Position numbers and translations under genes: made by a program
Assembly: GCA_900757615.1 (NCBI GenBank)
Contig: CAAEON010000016.1
Location: forward strand, 1 to 54,528
DNA length: 54,528 bases
DNA from: an uncultured Collinsella sp.
GTDB taxonomy: Bacteria > Actinomycetota > Coriobacteriia > Coriobacteriales > Coriobacteriaceae
Direction of reading: 5' to 3'
Notes under the pieces: generated by a model
Seen by the model: the letters and a program-made list of their open reading frames with translations, nothing else
What the model was told of the DNA's origin: nothing
The model's database searches: none
In this document: positions 27,791 to 36,000 of the stretch, one piece after another
Position numbering within the stretch: the stretch's first letter is position 1
How the letters are laid out: every line of letters starts with the position of its first letter

Positions 27791-28790
27791 GGATGTTCAC
27801 CCCCTGCTCACCCAAGTTGCGACGGATATCATCGATATTGCCCTCGACGGTCGCGATCAACTCGTCCAGGGAATCGAACACGCGTGACGGACGCAGCCAG
27901 CGCGTAAACGCCAGCGAAACGGAAGCGCCGTACAGGTCGCCCGTATACCCAATTAAGTTGGCCTCGAGATGCGCAGATGCCGCATCGTCGGCATACGTTG
28001 GCGGCAGGCCCACGTTGACGGCGGCCGGCCACACGGTGTCTTCGACCAGCACAAGGCCCTCGTAGACGCCATCGGCAGGCACCTGAATGCCGTCGGGAAC
28101 TTGCAGGTTTGCCGTGGGAAAGCCCATGCCAGAACCTTCGTGACGGCCGCGAATAACACCGCCACGCACCATATACGGACGGCCGAGTAACTCAGCAGCA
28201 AGCTCCACATGGCCCTGTCCCAGCTCATAACGAATGCGGGTGGCGCAAATGGCCTCACCGCCCTCGCAAAGCAGGTCGTGACCATACACGTCAACGCCGC
28301 GCTTGGCACCCCAGGCGCGCATCTCGGCAACACCAGAAGCACCGCCACGACCCAGTCTAAAATCACTGCCAACGCGAATCGATCGAATGTCGACCAGACG
28401 CGACACCAGCGAGAGAAAACCAACATGGTCGAGTGCCGCAACGTCTGGCGTAAAGGGAACGGCCACCACCGCATCGACCCCGGTCTGAGCCAAGGCGTGC
28501 AGACGGTCGGCCGTCGTCATCAATTTTTGAGCGGGCGAAGGGCTCACCACAACGTCCGGGTCGGGATCGAAGGTAACCACGACCGCCTTACAGCCATGGG
28601 CACGGGCATCACGGACAAGCGCCGCAATGAGCTCCTGGTGTCCACGGTGCACGCCGTCGAACACGCCGATGGCAATCGATGCGGCACCCAAGTGCTCACA
28701 CTCATCAAACGTATCGGCAGTAACGATGCGAGCCTCGTCCGACTCGCCCGCGAAAAAGATACGCGCGAGCTCGCGAGCGGACAACATCAT
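27783..28790 (-). CDS. ribF: Bifunctional riboflavin kinase / FAD synthetase RibF
   Basis: The product makes FMN and then FAD from riboflavin. The N-terminal nucleotidyltransferase domain has IGVFDGVHRGHQELI near 41-55, VVTFDPDPD and RVGSDFRLGRGGASG. The C-terminal kinase domain has VRGGVIRGRHEGSGMGFPTAN and DGVYEGLV. Length of 335 is normal. ATG codons at 28790 and 28787 are both possible; the first overlaps the truB stop. It is followed by dnaG with an overlap. Confidence 0.95.
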   Translation of the reverse strand: MMLSARELARIFFAGESDEARIVTADTFDECEHLGAASIAIGVFDGVHRGHQELIAALVRDARAHGCKAVVVTFDPDPDVVVSPSPAQKLMTTADRLHALAQTGVDAVVAVPFTPDVAALDHVGFLSLVSRLVDIRSIRVGSDFRLGRGGASGVAEMRAWGAKRGVDVYGHDLLCEGGEAICATRIRYELGQGHVELAAELLGRPYMVRGGVIRGRHEGSGMGFPTANLQVPDGIQVPADGVYEGLVLVEDTVWPAAVNVGLPPTYADDAASAHLEANLIGYTGDLYGASVSLAFTRWLRPSRVFDSLDELIATVEGNIDDIRRNLGEQGVNIRD

Positions 28791-29719
28791 CGAACACCGC
28801 CGATTGCCTGCGGAAACACGTGCTCCATGACAAAGCGTCCACTCTCAATGCGGGCGAGCGCCTTGAGTCCCCCATCGAGCACCAGCGCAAACGGCGCCTT
28901 CGAGGCATCGAAATCGACAAGCGCACGCTCAACGGGAATGCGTCGGCCGCAGAGCAGGTCGTCGGCAAGATTGCCCGACAAGTCAACACGTGTGGCGCCC
29001 AGGGCCGCAATGGGATCCAGGGCAAAGCCAGCCGCGGACTCGGGAGAAAGCTCCTCGACCGCATGACAAGCGCCAATGGAAACAACACCGGAGGCCGTGC
29101 GGCGCAGCGCGGAAATATGCGCGGCGCTATCGCAAGCACGGCCCAGGTCGCGAGCGAGTGCACGGATATAGGTGCCCTTGCTCACTGAGAACGCCACGGT
29201 CCACACACACGAATCACCATCGCCGCCCACGGCGATCAGGTCGGCGGCATAGACCTCGACGGGGCGCGGAGGCAGATCCACCGCATTGCCCTCACGAGCA
29301 GACTTGTAGGCGCGAACGCCATTGACCGAGATAGCCGAAAAAGCCGGCGGCACCTGCATCTGCGGGCCCAGCATGGCGGCTAAGCGCTCGCGGGCATAGA
29401 CAGAATCGCGGAGCTCGTTGGCAACAGCCACCGTGCGGACGGCCTCGCCCTCCGCATCATCGGTATTGGTCTCGGCGCCAAACGAGATGTCGGCGACATA
29501 GCTTTTGGTATCGAGCGTGAGCATGCCCAGCAGACGAGTAGCCTGGCCCACGCCCACCACCATGACGCCGGATGCCATGGGGTCGAGCGTGCCGGCATGG
29601 CCGACGCGCCGCTCATGGAGGGCGCGCCGACATTGCGAAACCACATCGTGGGACGTGCAGCCCACCGGCTTATCGACGGCGAGCAGCATATTCAGTTGAG
29701 AAGGTGTACGACGAGCCAT
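28787..29719 (-). CDS. truB: tRNA pseudouridine(55) synthase TruB
   Basis: The product isomerises U55 in the T loop of tRNAs. The motif VDKPVGCTSHDVVSQ is near the N-terminus, and RVGHAGTLDPMASGVMVV contains the catalytic aspartate (D47). The later motif KGTYIRALARDLG binds substrate. Length of 310 is normal, with a C-terminal PUA-like tail. It lies between nrnA and ribF in the nusA/infB cluster. Confidence 0.96.
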   Translation of the reverse strand: MARRTPSQLNMLLAVDKPVGCTSHDVVSQCRRALHERRVGHAGTLDPMASGVMVVGVGQATRLLGMLTLDTKSYVADISFGAETNTDDAEGEAVRTVAVANELRDSVYARERLAAMLGPQMQVPPAFSAISVNGVRAYKSAREGNAVDLPPRPVEVYAADLIAVGGDGDSCVWTVAFSVSKGTYIRALARDLGRACDSAAHISALRRTASGVVSIGACHAVEELSPESAAGFALDPIAALGATRVDLSGNLADDLLCGRRIPVERALVDFDASKAPFALVLDGGLKALARIESGRFVMEHVFPQAIGGVR

Positions 29720-29734
29720 GTACCATCCAAAAAG

Positions 29735-30778
29735 TTAAAGCTCGACGGTCACCGAAGCGGGATCCTCCCCCACCAGCTCGGCCAGCATGGGAAGTGCCAC
29801 GGTAAGCGTCTCGAGAATCGTTCCGTTGTTGGAGAAACCAGCGGCAGCGGGATGTCCGCCTCCGCCAAAGGCAGCAGCGATCTCGGACACGTTGAGGTCG
29901 CCCTTGGAGCGCAGGTTGCCGCGTACCTTGGTATCGCCCTCAATGCCCTTCAGGAACAGGCAGACCTCCACGCCCATCACCGAGCGAACCACATCGACCA
30001 GGCCGTCGCACTCATCCGAGGTGACGCCGCAGGCCTCAAGGTCACTCTGGTACGCGTAGCTATACGCGACACGCCCGTGGGCCACCGTCTTGATGCGGCC
30101 CATAACGATGGACTTGAGGTGCAAAAACTCAACGCGCATGCTCTGGTAGACCTCGAGCGCCACACGCGCCGGATCGGCACCGTGCGCGACCAGGCGCGAG
30201 GCGGCATGGAACGCGGCGGCATCGGCGTTTTGGTACTGAAAACGACCGGTATCGGTCACCAGGCCGCACAGCAGGCAGGTCGAGACGCCATCACGGGCGA
30301 CAATGCCACAATTGTCCAAGAACCGGTCAATGATCATGGCGCAGGCTGCGGCTTCAACGCGCCTCAGGCTGAGCTCGGCAAACTCCTCACGCGCCGGATG
30401 GTGGTCGAAACACACCACATGTTTGGAGCGACGAAGCACCTCGGCGGAATTATTGAGGCGCTCGACGACCGGCACGTCCACCGAAATGAACAGGTCCGGA
30501 TTGCCGGTGTACGCAGATGCCGGCACCAGGCGATCGGAGCCTTCCATAAAGCGGTAGATGCGCGGAACCGGGTCATCGTCTGCCAGCAACAGGGCAATGT
30601 CCTTGTTGGGGAAAAACTTCATAAGCGAGAGGCCCAGACCCAGCACGGAGCCCAAGGCATCGCCATCGGGAGAAGTATGTCCCGAAATCGCAATGGAGGA
30701 CGCACCCTCGATGAGCTCGAGGATGCGTCGCTGAATATCTGCAGACTCGCACGAGGCGAGGTCGGCGGAATTAGTCAT
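29735..30778 (-). CDS. nrnA: DHH-family phosphoesterase NrnA (oligoribonuclease / pAp phosphatase)
   Basis: This 347-residue enzyme degrades short oligoribonucleotides and 3'-phosphoadenosine 5'-phosphate. DHH motifs include ISGHTSPDGDALGS near 30-43, ISVDVP, and HVVCFDHHPAREEFA. The DHHA1 motif FGGGGHPAAAGF is near the C-terminus. Length is normal. It overlaps rbfA by eight bases, which fits the infB-rbfA-nrnA-truB order of Gram-positive bacteria. Confidence 0.93.
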   Translation of the reverse strand: MTNSADLASCESADIQRRILELIEGASSIAISGHTSPDGDALGSVLGLGLSLMKFFPNKDIALLLADDDPVPRIYRFMEGSDRLVPASAYTGNPDLFISVDVPVVERLNNSAEVLRRSKHVVCFDHHPAREEFAELSLRRVEAAACAMIIDRFLDNCGIVARDGVSTCLLCGLVTDTGRFQYQNADAAAFHAASRLVAHGADPARVALEVYQSMRVEFLHLKSIVMGRIKTVAHGRVAYSYAYQSDLEACGVTSDECDGLVDVVRSVMGVEVCLFLKGIEGDTKVRGNLRSKGDLNVSEIAAAFGGGGHPAAAGFSNNGTILETLTVALPMLAELVGEDPASVTVEL

Positions 30779-31181
30779 CTAAAGCTGCCTCCTGGACGGC
30801 GTCCGCTATCGGATAGCCGTCCTCGTCCTTTTCGATCGCAAGCGTGGCGGGAACGTTTTCCAGCGCACGCGTGATGCGTTCGGCCTCATCGGTCGAGCGA
30901 TCGATGCGAAAATCGAGCTCGGGCGTAACACGCCAATCGAGCGAGCGAGCCAACAGGCTGCGAATACGGCCCTTAGCGCTTGCGAGCGCCTCCATGACCT
31001 CGTCGTAGCGGCTCGCATCGCACGACACGTACACGCGCGCGAACGAACGGTCCACCGCGACCTCGACCGCGGTCAAAGTAACTAGGTCGAGACGCGGATC
31101 GGAAACCTCAAAGAGCAGGATATAACCGAGCTTCTCGCGAAGCTGCTCGCCCAGACGGCGGGTTGCCTGCGTTTGCTTCAT
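30771..31181 (-). CDS. rbfA: Ribosome-binding factor A
   Basis: RbfA helps mature the 5' end of 16S rRNA and the 30S subunit, notably in the cold. The 136-residue sequence begins MKQTQATRRLGEQLREKLGY and contains DPRLDLVTLTAVEVAVDRSFARVYV. The latter carries the KH-like fold, and TPELDFRIDRSTDEAERI follows. The open frame continues upstream into infB, but the family start is the ATG at 31181, 11 bases after the infB stop. Length is normal. Confidence 0.94.
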   Translation of the reverse strand: MKQTQATRRLGEQLREKLGYILLFEVSDPRLDLVTLTAVEVAVDRSFARVYVSCDASRYDEVMEALASAKGRIRSLLARSLDWRVTPELDFRIDRSTDEAERITRALENVPATLAIEKDEDGYPIADAVQEAALDD

Positions 31182-31192
31182 AGCGCTACCCC

Positions 31193-33907
31193 CTACTCGG
31201 TACGGGCAACCTGGTCGATGCGGTAACCCTCGATCTGGTCGCCGGGCTTGATGTCCTGGAAGTTCTCCAGGCCAATGCCGCCCTCGGAACCGCTCTTGAG
31301 GCTCTTGGCCTCGTCCTTGTAGTGGCGCATCGAGGCGATCTTGCCGTTGAAGACCACGATACCGTCGCGCACCAGACGCACGGAATCGGTCGCGGCGATC
31401 TCGCCCTCTTCGACGCGGACACCGGCGGCGATACCGACTTTGGGCACCTTGAAGGTGTCCAGGACGGTCGCGGTACCCGTGGAGACCTCGACCTCGGTGG
31501 GCTTGAGCATGCCGATACGGGCAGCGTCGAGCTCCTCGAGGCACTTGTAGATGACGTCGTAGCAACGGATCTCGACGCCCTCGCGCTCGGCAGCGGAGCG
31601 AGCCTTACCGTCGGGACGGACACCAAAACCGATGATGATGGCGTTGGAGGCGTCGGCCAGGACGACGTCGGTCTCGTTGATGGCACCGACGGCGGAGTGG
31701 ATCGTGTTGATGCGCACCTCGGACTGGTCCATCTTGTCGAGCGAGTCCTGAAGGGCCTCGATAGAGCCCTGGACGTCGGCCTTGATGATCAGGTTGAGCT
31801 CCTTGACCTCGGCGTCGGCGATGGTCTCGAAGAGGTTCTCGAGCGTCACGTGCTTCACGCGGCTCTGCTCCTCGATGCGGGCCTTGAGCGAACGCTCGTC
31901 GGCCAGGGCGCGAGCCTCGCGCTCGTCCTCGAACACGCGGAACTCGTCGCCGGCGTTGGGCACGGACTGCAGGCCCAGGATCTCGACGGCGTCGGAGGGG
32001 CCGGCCTCGGTGACGGCGTTGCCCTTAGGATCGAGCATGGCGCGGACGCGGCCGTAGGTAAGGCCGGCGACCAGCGTGTCGCCCACGTGCAGGGTACCGC
32101 GGGTCACGAGCACCGTAGCAACCGAGCCGCGGCCCTTGTCGAGCTTAGCCTCGAGGACGTTGCCCGAAGCGAAAGTATCGGGGTTGGCCTTGAGCTCGAG
32201 CACGTCTGCCTGGAGCAGCACGGTCTCGAGCAGGTCGTCGATACCGATATTCTGCTTGGCCGAGATGTTGACGAACATGTTCTGTCCGCCCCACTCCTCG
32301 GGGATGATGCCGTACTCGGTGAGCTCCTGGCGCACGCGGTCGGGATTGGCACCCGGCTTATCGATCTTGTTGACGGCGACGACGATGGGTACGCCGGCGG
32401 CCTTGGCGTGGTTGATCGACTCGATGGTCTGGGGCATGACGCCGTCGTCGGCAGCCACGATCAGGATGACGATGTCGGTCACCTTGGCACCACGGGCACG
32501 CATGGCCGTAAAGGTGGCGTGGCCCGGGGTATCGATGAAGGTGATCTTGCGGTCGTTGATCATGACCTGCGAAGCGCCGATGGCCTGCGTAATGCCGCCC
32601 GCCTCGCCGGCGGCGACGCCGGTGTGACGGATGGCGTCGAGCAGGCTCGTCTTGCCGTGGTCGACATGGCCCATGACGGTGACGACCGGGGCGCGAGGCT
32701 TAAGGTCGGCAGGATCGTCGTAGAACGAGAAGGTGTTCTCCTCCTCGGGGGTGATGATCTTGATCTGGCGGCCCAGGTCGTCGGCAACGAGCTCGACGAG
32801 GTCGTCGGACATGGACTGCGTCATGGTGAGCGGCGTACCCAGCAGGAACAGGCGCTTGATGATGTCGTTGGCCGGAACGTCGAGCGCCTCGGCGAGCTCC
32901 TGGACCGTAACGCCCTGGGAGACCTTGATGGCATCGAGCTCCTCGGGGTTCACGCCCTGCGCCAATGCCTCCTCTATCTTGCGCTCCTCCTGAGCCTTTG
33001 CAGCCTCGCGCTCGCGCTTCTCCTTGCGCTTCTTGCGGCGACCGGTGGACTCGCGAGAAGCCTCCTCGACGGCGGCACGAGCCTCCTCGAGTACCTTCTC
33101 GCGGCTGTACTCCTCGGCCTCGCGAGCCATGCGGCTGTAGTGGTCCTCTTCGTTGTTGTGACCGCCCTTGCGCTTCTTGCCCTTGCCCTGCTTATCGGGG
33201 TTGGGGAAGTCCATGCCGGCAGCGACGTTATTGCTGGCGTTGGTGCGATGGCTGTGCGGACGGCTCTCAGAGGCGTTGCGCTCGGAGTTGTTGTCGGAGG
33301 CGTTGCGATCGTTACGACGGCCACCGCGGCGGTCGTTGTTACCGCCACGACGGTTACCGCGCTCGGCGGCGCGCTCGGCCTTGGCTTTGTCCTCGGCGTC
33401 CTTCTTCTCCTTGAGCACGGTCTCCTGTGCGGCGATCTGGTCGAGCAGCGAACGGAAGCGCGAACCGGAGTCGGAAGCGGGAACGGCGCGGCGCTGGGCC
33501 TCGCGGGCAGCCTCCTCCTTCTCGCGGGCAAGGCGCTCCTGCTCGGCCTTCTTCTTGGCCTCGGCCTCGGCGCGGGCGGCCTCCTCGGCAGCCTGGGCGG
33601 CTGCGAACTGACGGCGCTCCTCCTCGCGTGCCTTCTCGGCAGCGATGCGCTCGCGCTCTGCCTCGGCAGCGCGTGCTGCCTCCTCGGCGGCAGCGGCCTG
33701 CTCCTCGGCCTGCTTGGCGGCCTCGACTTCCTGGGCGCGGGCCTCGATCACCGAGGCGAGCTGCTTGCGGACCATAGCGACGTAGGCGTCCTCCAGAGCG
33801 GAGGAAGCGGACTTAGCGGGAATCTTCATTTCGGCGAGATGACCCATCAGTTCCTTGGAGGTCATGCCGAACTCTTTGGCCAGGGTGGACACACGGACTT
33901 TTGCCAT
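31193..33907 (-). CDS. infB: Translation initiation factor IF-2
   Basis: IF-2 brings initiator tRNA to the ribosome. An N-terminal IF2_N helix (VSTLAKEFGMTSKELMGHLAEM) precedes a long Glu, Ala and Arg-rich coiled coil (about 55-150). An Asn and Arg-rich disordered region with GNRRGGNNDRRGGRRNDR follows. The G domain starts near 405 with GHVDHGKT at about 412, then TPGHATFTAMRARG and NKID. Domains II-IV close the protein. Length of 904 is in the actinobacterial range. It lies 91 bases after nusA; no YlxR (DUF448) gene lies between them, where Gram-positive bacteria usually have one. Confidence 0.97.
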   Translation of the reverse strand: MAKVRVSTLAKEFGMTSKELMGHLAEMKIPAKSASSALEDAYVAMVRKQLASVIEARAQEVEAAKQAEEQAAAAEEAARAAEAERERIAAEKAREEERRQFAAAQAAEEAARAEAEAKKKAEQERLAREKEEAAREAQRRAVPASDSGSRFRSLLDQIAAQETVLKEKKDAEDKAKAERAAERGNRRGGNNDRRGGRRNDRNASDNNSERNASESRPHSHRTNASNNVAAGMDFPNPDKQGKGKKRKGGHNNEEDHYSRMAREAEEYSREKVLEEARAAVEEASRESTGRRKKRKEKREREAAKAQEERKIEEALAQGVNPEELDAIKVSQGVTVQELAEALDVPANDIIKRLFLLGTPLTMTQSMSDDLVELVADDLGRQIKIITPEEENTFSFYDDPADLKPRAPVVTVMGHVDHGKTSLLDAIRHTGVAAGEAGGITQAIGASQVMINDRKITFIDTPGHATFTAMRARGAKVTDIVILIVAADDGVMPQTIESINHAKAAGVPIVVAVNKIDKPGANPDRVRQELTEYGIIPEEWGGQNMFVNISAKQNIGIDDLLETVLLQADVLELKANPDTFASGNVLEAKLDKGRGSVATVLVTRGTLHVGDTLVAGLTYGRVRAMLDPKGNAVTEAGPSDAVEILGLQSVPNAGDEFRVFEDEREARALADERSLKARIEEQSRVKHVTLENLFETIADAEVKELNLIIKADVQGSIEALQDSLDKMDQSEVRINTIHSAVGAINETDVVLADASNAIIIGFGVRPDGKARSAAEREGVEIRCYDVIYKCLEELDAARIGMLKPTEVEVSTGTATVLDTFKVPKVGIAAGVRVEEGEIAATDSVRLVRDGIVVFNGKIASMRHYKDEAKSLKSGSEGGIGLENFQDIKPGDQIEGYRIDQVARTE

Positions 33908-33998
33908 ATGACTTCACCTACCCTTTCTGGCACCTTGGGTGCCTAGAGACTGAACGAGCGTGGGGTATGCGCTGGGACCTGCCCGGCGCGACCGCGCG

Positions 33999-35246
33999 CT
34001 AGATCAGGTCCTCCGCATCATCGAAGGCGTCGGTGTCGTGGACACCGCAGAAACGGGAGCCGGGACGGGCCTGGTTGCGGCACTGGATGCCGTCCTCGGA
34101 CACGAACTCGCAGCGACGGACGTCCTCGTCCTCCTCGTCACCGATCAGGTCGGCGGCGGGCTCCTCGTGAACGGGAACGTTCTTGAGGATGTCGGCGGCA
34201 AGGGTCTCGGACTTGATGTCGATGTGCCAGCCGGTCAGGCGCGCGGCGAGGCGGGCGTTCTGACCCTCCTTGCCGATGGCGAGGGACAGCTGGTCGTCGG
34301 GCACGATAACGCCGGCGTAGGCCTTCTCCTCGTCGATAAGGACGCGGGTGACCTTAGCAGGCGACAGGGCGTTGGCGACGTAGACGGCCGGATCGGCATC
34401 CCACAGGATGACGTCGACGCGCTCGCCACGGAGCTCGCCCACGACGGCGCGAACACGGCTGCCCTTGGGGCCGACGCAGGCGCCAACGGGATCCAGGCGA
34501 TCGTCGAGCGAGTGGACGGCGACCTTGGAGCGCTGGCCGGGCTCGCGGGCGATCGACTTGATCTGAACGGTGCCCTCATAGATCTCGGGCACCTCCTGCT
34601 CAAACAGACGACGCATGAGCTCGGGGTGGGTACGGGAGATGACAATCGGCGGACGGCTGTGCTCGCCACGAACCGGCTGCAGGTTGGAGTTGGGGTCGCG
34701 AACGTCGATGATCACGGCCTTGATGTGCTGGTTGTGCAGGTAGCGCTCGCCCATCGGACGCTCGTTGCGCTCGTTCTCATAACGGCGCTGGTCAAAGTGC
34801 GGAAGCTCGGCCTCGACGCCCTCGCGGATCTTTACGATCGTGAAGTCGGGCGTGGACTGCAGCACGGTACCGCTGATGAGGTCACCGATGCGGCCGGAGA
34901 ACTCCTCGTAGATCTGCTCGCGGGCGGAGTTACGCACGATGGCGTTGATCTCGGCCTTGGCGTGCTGGGCGGCGATGCGGCTCGTGTTCTTGGGGGTGAC
35001 GTCGATCTCCTCGAACTCGGTGAAGTTGCCCTCCTCGTCCATGGAATCGTCGATCGGCTCCAGGCGGTAGACGTAGATCTTGCCGGTGGTACGGTCGATG
35101 GTCACCTTGGCGCCCCACTCAAGATGCAGGATCTCGGCATAGCTCTTGGCGAGCGACTGCTCCAGGCGGTCGATCAGGTAGAGCTGGTCGATGTGCTTCT
35201 CCTGGCAAAGCTCCATCAGGGCGGACATCATGTCGGATGCTGCCAT
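33999..35246 (-). CDS. nusA: Transcription factor NusA with C-terminal zinc-knuckle-like extension
   Basis: NusA binds RNA polymerase and modulates pausing, termination and antitermination. The 415-residue protein has the N-terminal domain, an S1 domain (around 130-200, with GRIGDLISGTVLQ), and two KH domains (VDPVGACVGPKGSRVRAVV and LAIGKEGQNARLAARLTGW). The C-terminus adds C379-x9-C389-x10-C400-x2-H403, which resembles the small zinc motif CxxxTxxGxxCxxxAxxGxxYCxxH found in unrelated bacterial proteins. It is one base after rimP, with AAGGAAAG before the ATG. Confidence 0.96.
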   Translation of the reverse strand: MAASDMMSALMELCQEKHIDQLYLIDRLEQSLAKSYAEILHLEWGAKVTIDRTTGKIYVYRLEPIDDSMDEEGNFTEFEEIDVTPKNTSRIAAQHAKAEINAIVRNSAREQIYEEFSGRIGDLISGTVLQSTPDFTIVKIREGVEAELPHFDQRRYENERNERPMGERYLHNQHIKAVIIDVRDPNSNLQPVRGEHSRPPIVISRTHPELMRRLFEQEVPEIYEGTVQIKSIAREPGQRSKVAVHSLDDRLDPVGACVGPKGSRVRAVVGELRGERVDVILWDADPAVYVANALSPAKVTRVLIDEEKAYAGVIVPDDQLSLAIGKEGQNARLAARLTGWHIDIKSETLAADILKNVPVHEEPAADLIGDEEDEDVRRCEFVSEDGIQCRNQARPGSRFCGVHDTDAFDDAEDLI

Positions 35247-35247
35247 C

Positions 35248-35742
35248 TTACTTTCCTTCCTTCGCGGGCTTGAAGTCGTAGGTGGGCTTCAACTTGCACT
35301 TTTTAACATCAGAGAAATCGAGGGTGACGGACTCGCCGTCCTCGAGCTCGAGGGTCACGTTGGTCTCGGTGGCGGCGGCAATCTTGCCGGCGTACTTGCG
35401 ACGGCCCTCGGTGGCGGTGGAGGTGAGCTCGCAGTTCTCGCCCACAAAGCGGGCAAAGTCACTCGGGCGGCGCAGCGGGCGCGCCATACCCGGGCTCGAC
35501 ACCTCGAGCGTATAGCTCGAAGAGATGGGGTCGAGCTCCTCAATCACATCGCCGACCCACTTGGTGTTGGCCGTGACGTCGTTGAGCGACAGGCTCTGGC
35601 CCTCGGCACCCTCGATACGTACGCGCACGCAGGGGGCCTTGGTGGCACCCACGAGCTCGACGTCGACGATGTCGACATCGTGCTGGGGAGCGACGGCCTC
35701 GAGCGCGTCGATAATCGCCTGCTCGGTCTTGGTCTTGACCAT
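35248..35742 (-). CDS. rimP: Ribosome maturation factor RimP
   Basis: The product assists 30S assembly. The 164-residue sequence has VDIVDVELVGATKAPCVRVRIE, then ISSSYTLEVSSPGMARPL, the most conserved RimP motif, and a C-terminal SH3-like part (KYAGKIAAATETNVTLELEDG). The start at 35742 follows GGAGGTG; longer upstream frames run through a promoter and hairpin and are not coding. It is the first gene of the rimP-nusA-infB operon. Confidence 0.93.
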   Translation of the reverse strand: MVKTKTEQAIIDALEAVAPQHDVDIVDVELVGATKAPCVRVRIEGAEGQSLSLNDVTANTKWVGDVIEELDPISSSYTLEVSSPGMARPLRRPSDFARFVGENCELTSTATEGRRKYAGKIAAATETNVTLELEDGESVTLDFSDVKKCKLKPTYDFKPAKEGK

Positions 35743-35762
35743 TGCGGCACCTCCATCCATAC

Positions 35763-35795
35763 AAAAAAGAAGCGGGGCCGAAACCCCACTTCTTT
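35763..35795 (-). terminator. Terminator-like hairpin in the rimP leader
   Basis: Stem 35766-35777 pairs with 35784-35795 (AAAGAAG-GGGG with CCCC-CTTCTTT, one C/A mismatch) around CCGAAA. On the minus strand it is followed by TTTTTTGTAT and then directly by the rimP ribosome-binding site. A promoter lies about 25 bases upstream, so this is a leader attenuator rather than a gene end. Confidence 0.75.
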
Positions 35796-35820
35796 CAATT
35801 ACAACTTCATTTGCAATCAA

Positions 35821-35849
35821 ACTATAGCAATACCTGCGAAAACGTGCAA
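35821..35849 (-). promoter_or_regulatory. rimP: Sigma-70-type promoter of the rimP-nusA-infB operon
   Basis: On the minus strand the -35 box TTGCAC (35844-35849) and the -10 box TATAGT (35821-35826) are separated by exactly 17 bases. Transcription would start near 35813 and run into the hairpin at 35763-35795. Confidence 0.65.
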
Positions 35850-35931
35850 GCACAACGGAAACTCGCAGGTCAGCGTGCCCACAGCTTCTCCACAAGAATA
35901 GAACAATTGACCGCAGGCGCTTTGGGCAGAC

Positions 35932-35971
35932 AAAACAAAACGGGGGGCAACCCAACCGGATCGCCCCTCGT
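35932..35971 (-). terminator. Terminator after leuS
   Basis: ACGGGGGGCAA (35940-35950) and TCGCCCCTCGT (35961-35971) pair with one mismatch and one wobble. On the minus strand TTTTGTTTTG follows. It lies 30 bases after the leuS stop. Confidence 0.8.
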
Positions 35972-36000
35972 CTTTTATGCGTCAGTTAAGCGCGCAGTGT

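Noticed and set aside
31182..31565. Upstream extension of the rbfA frame
   Set aside because: The extra 128 codons overlap infB in another frame and are Arg-rich nonsense. RbfA homology starts at the ATG at 31181.
31322..33946. Plus-strand open frame of 874 codons opposite infB
   Set aside because: Long low-complexity Leu, Gly and Val translation is caused by antisense reading of the codon-biased infB gene.
35743..35955. Upstream extension of the rimP frame
   Set aside because: It runs through the promoter and leader hairpin; RimP homology and a good ribosome-binding site support the ATG at 35742.
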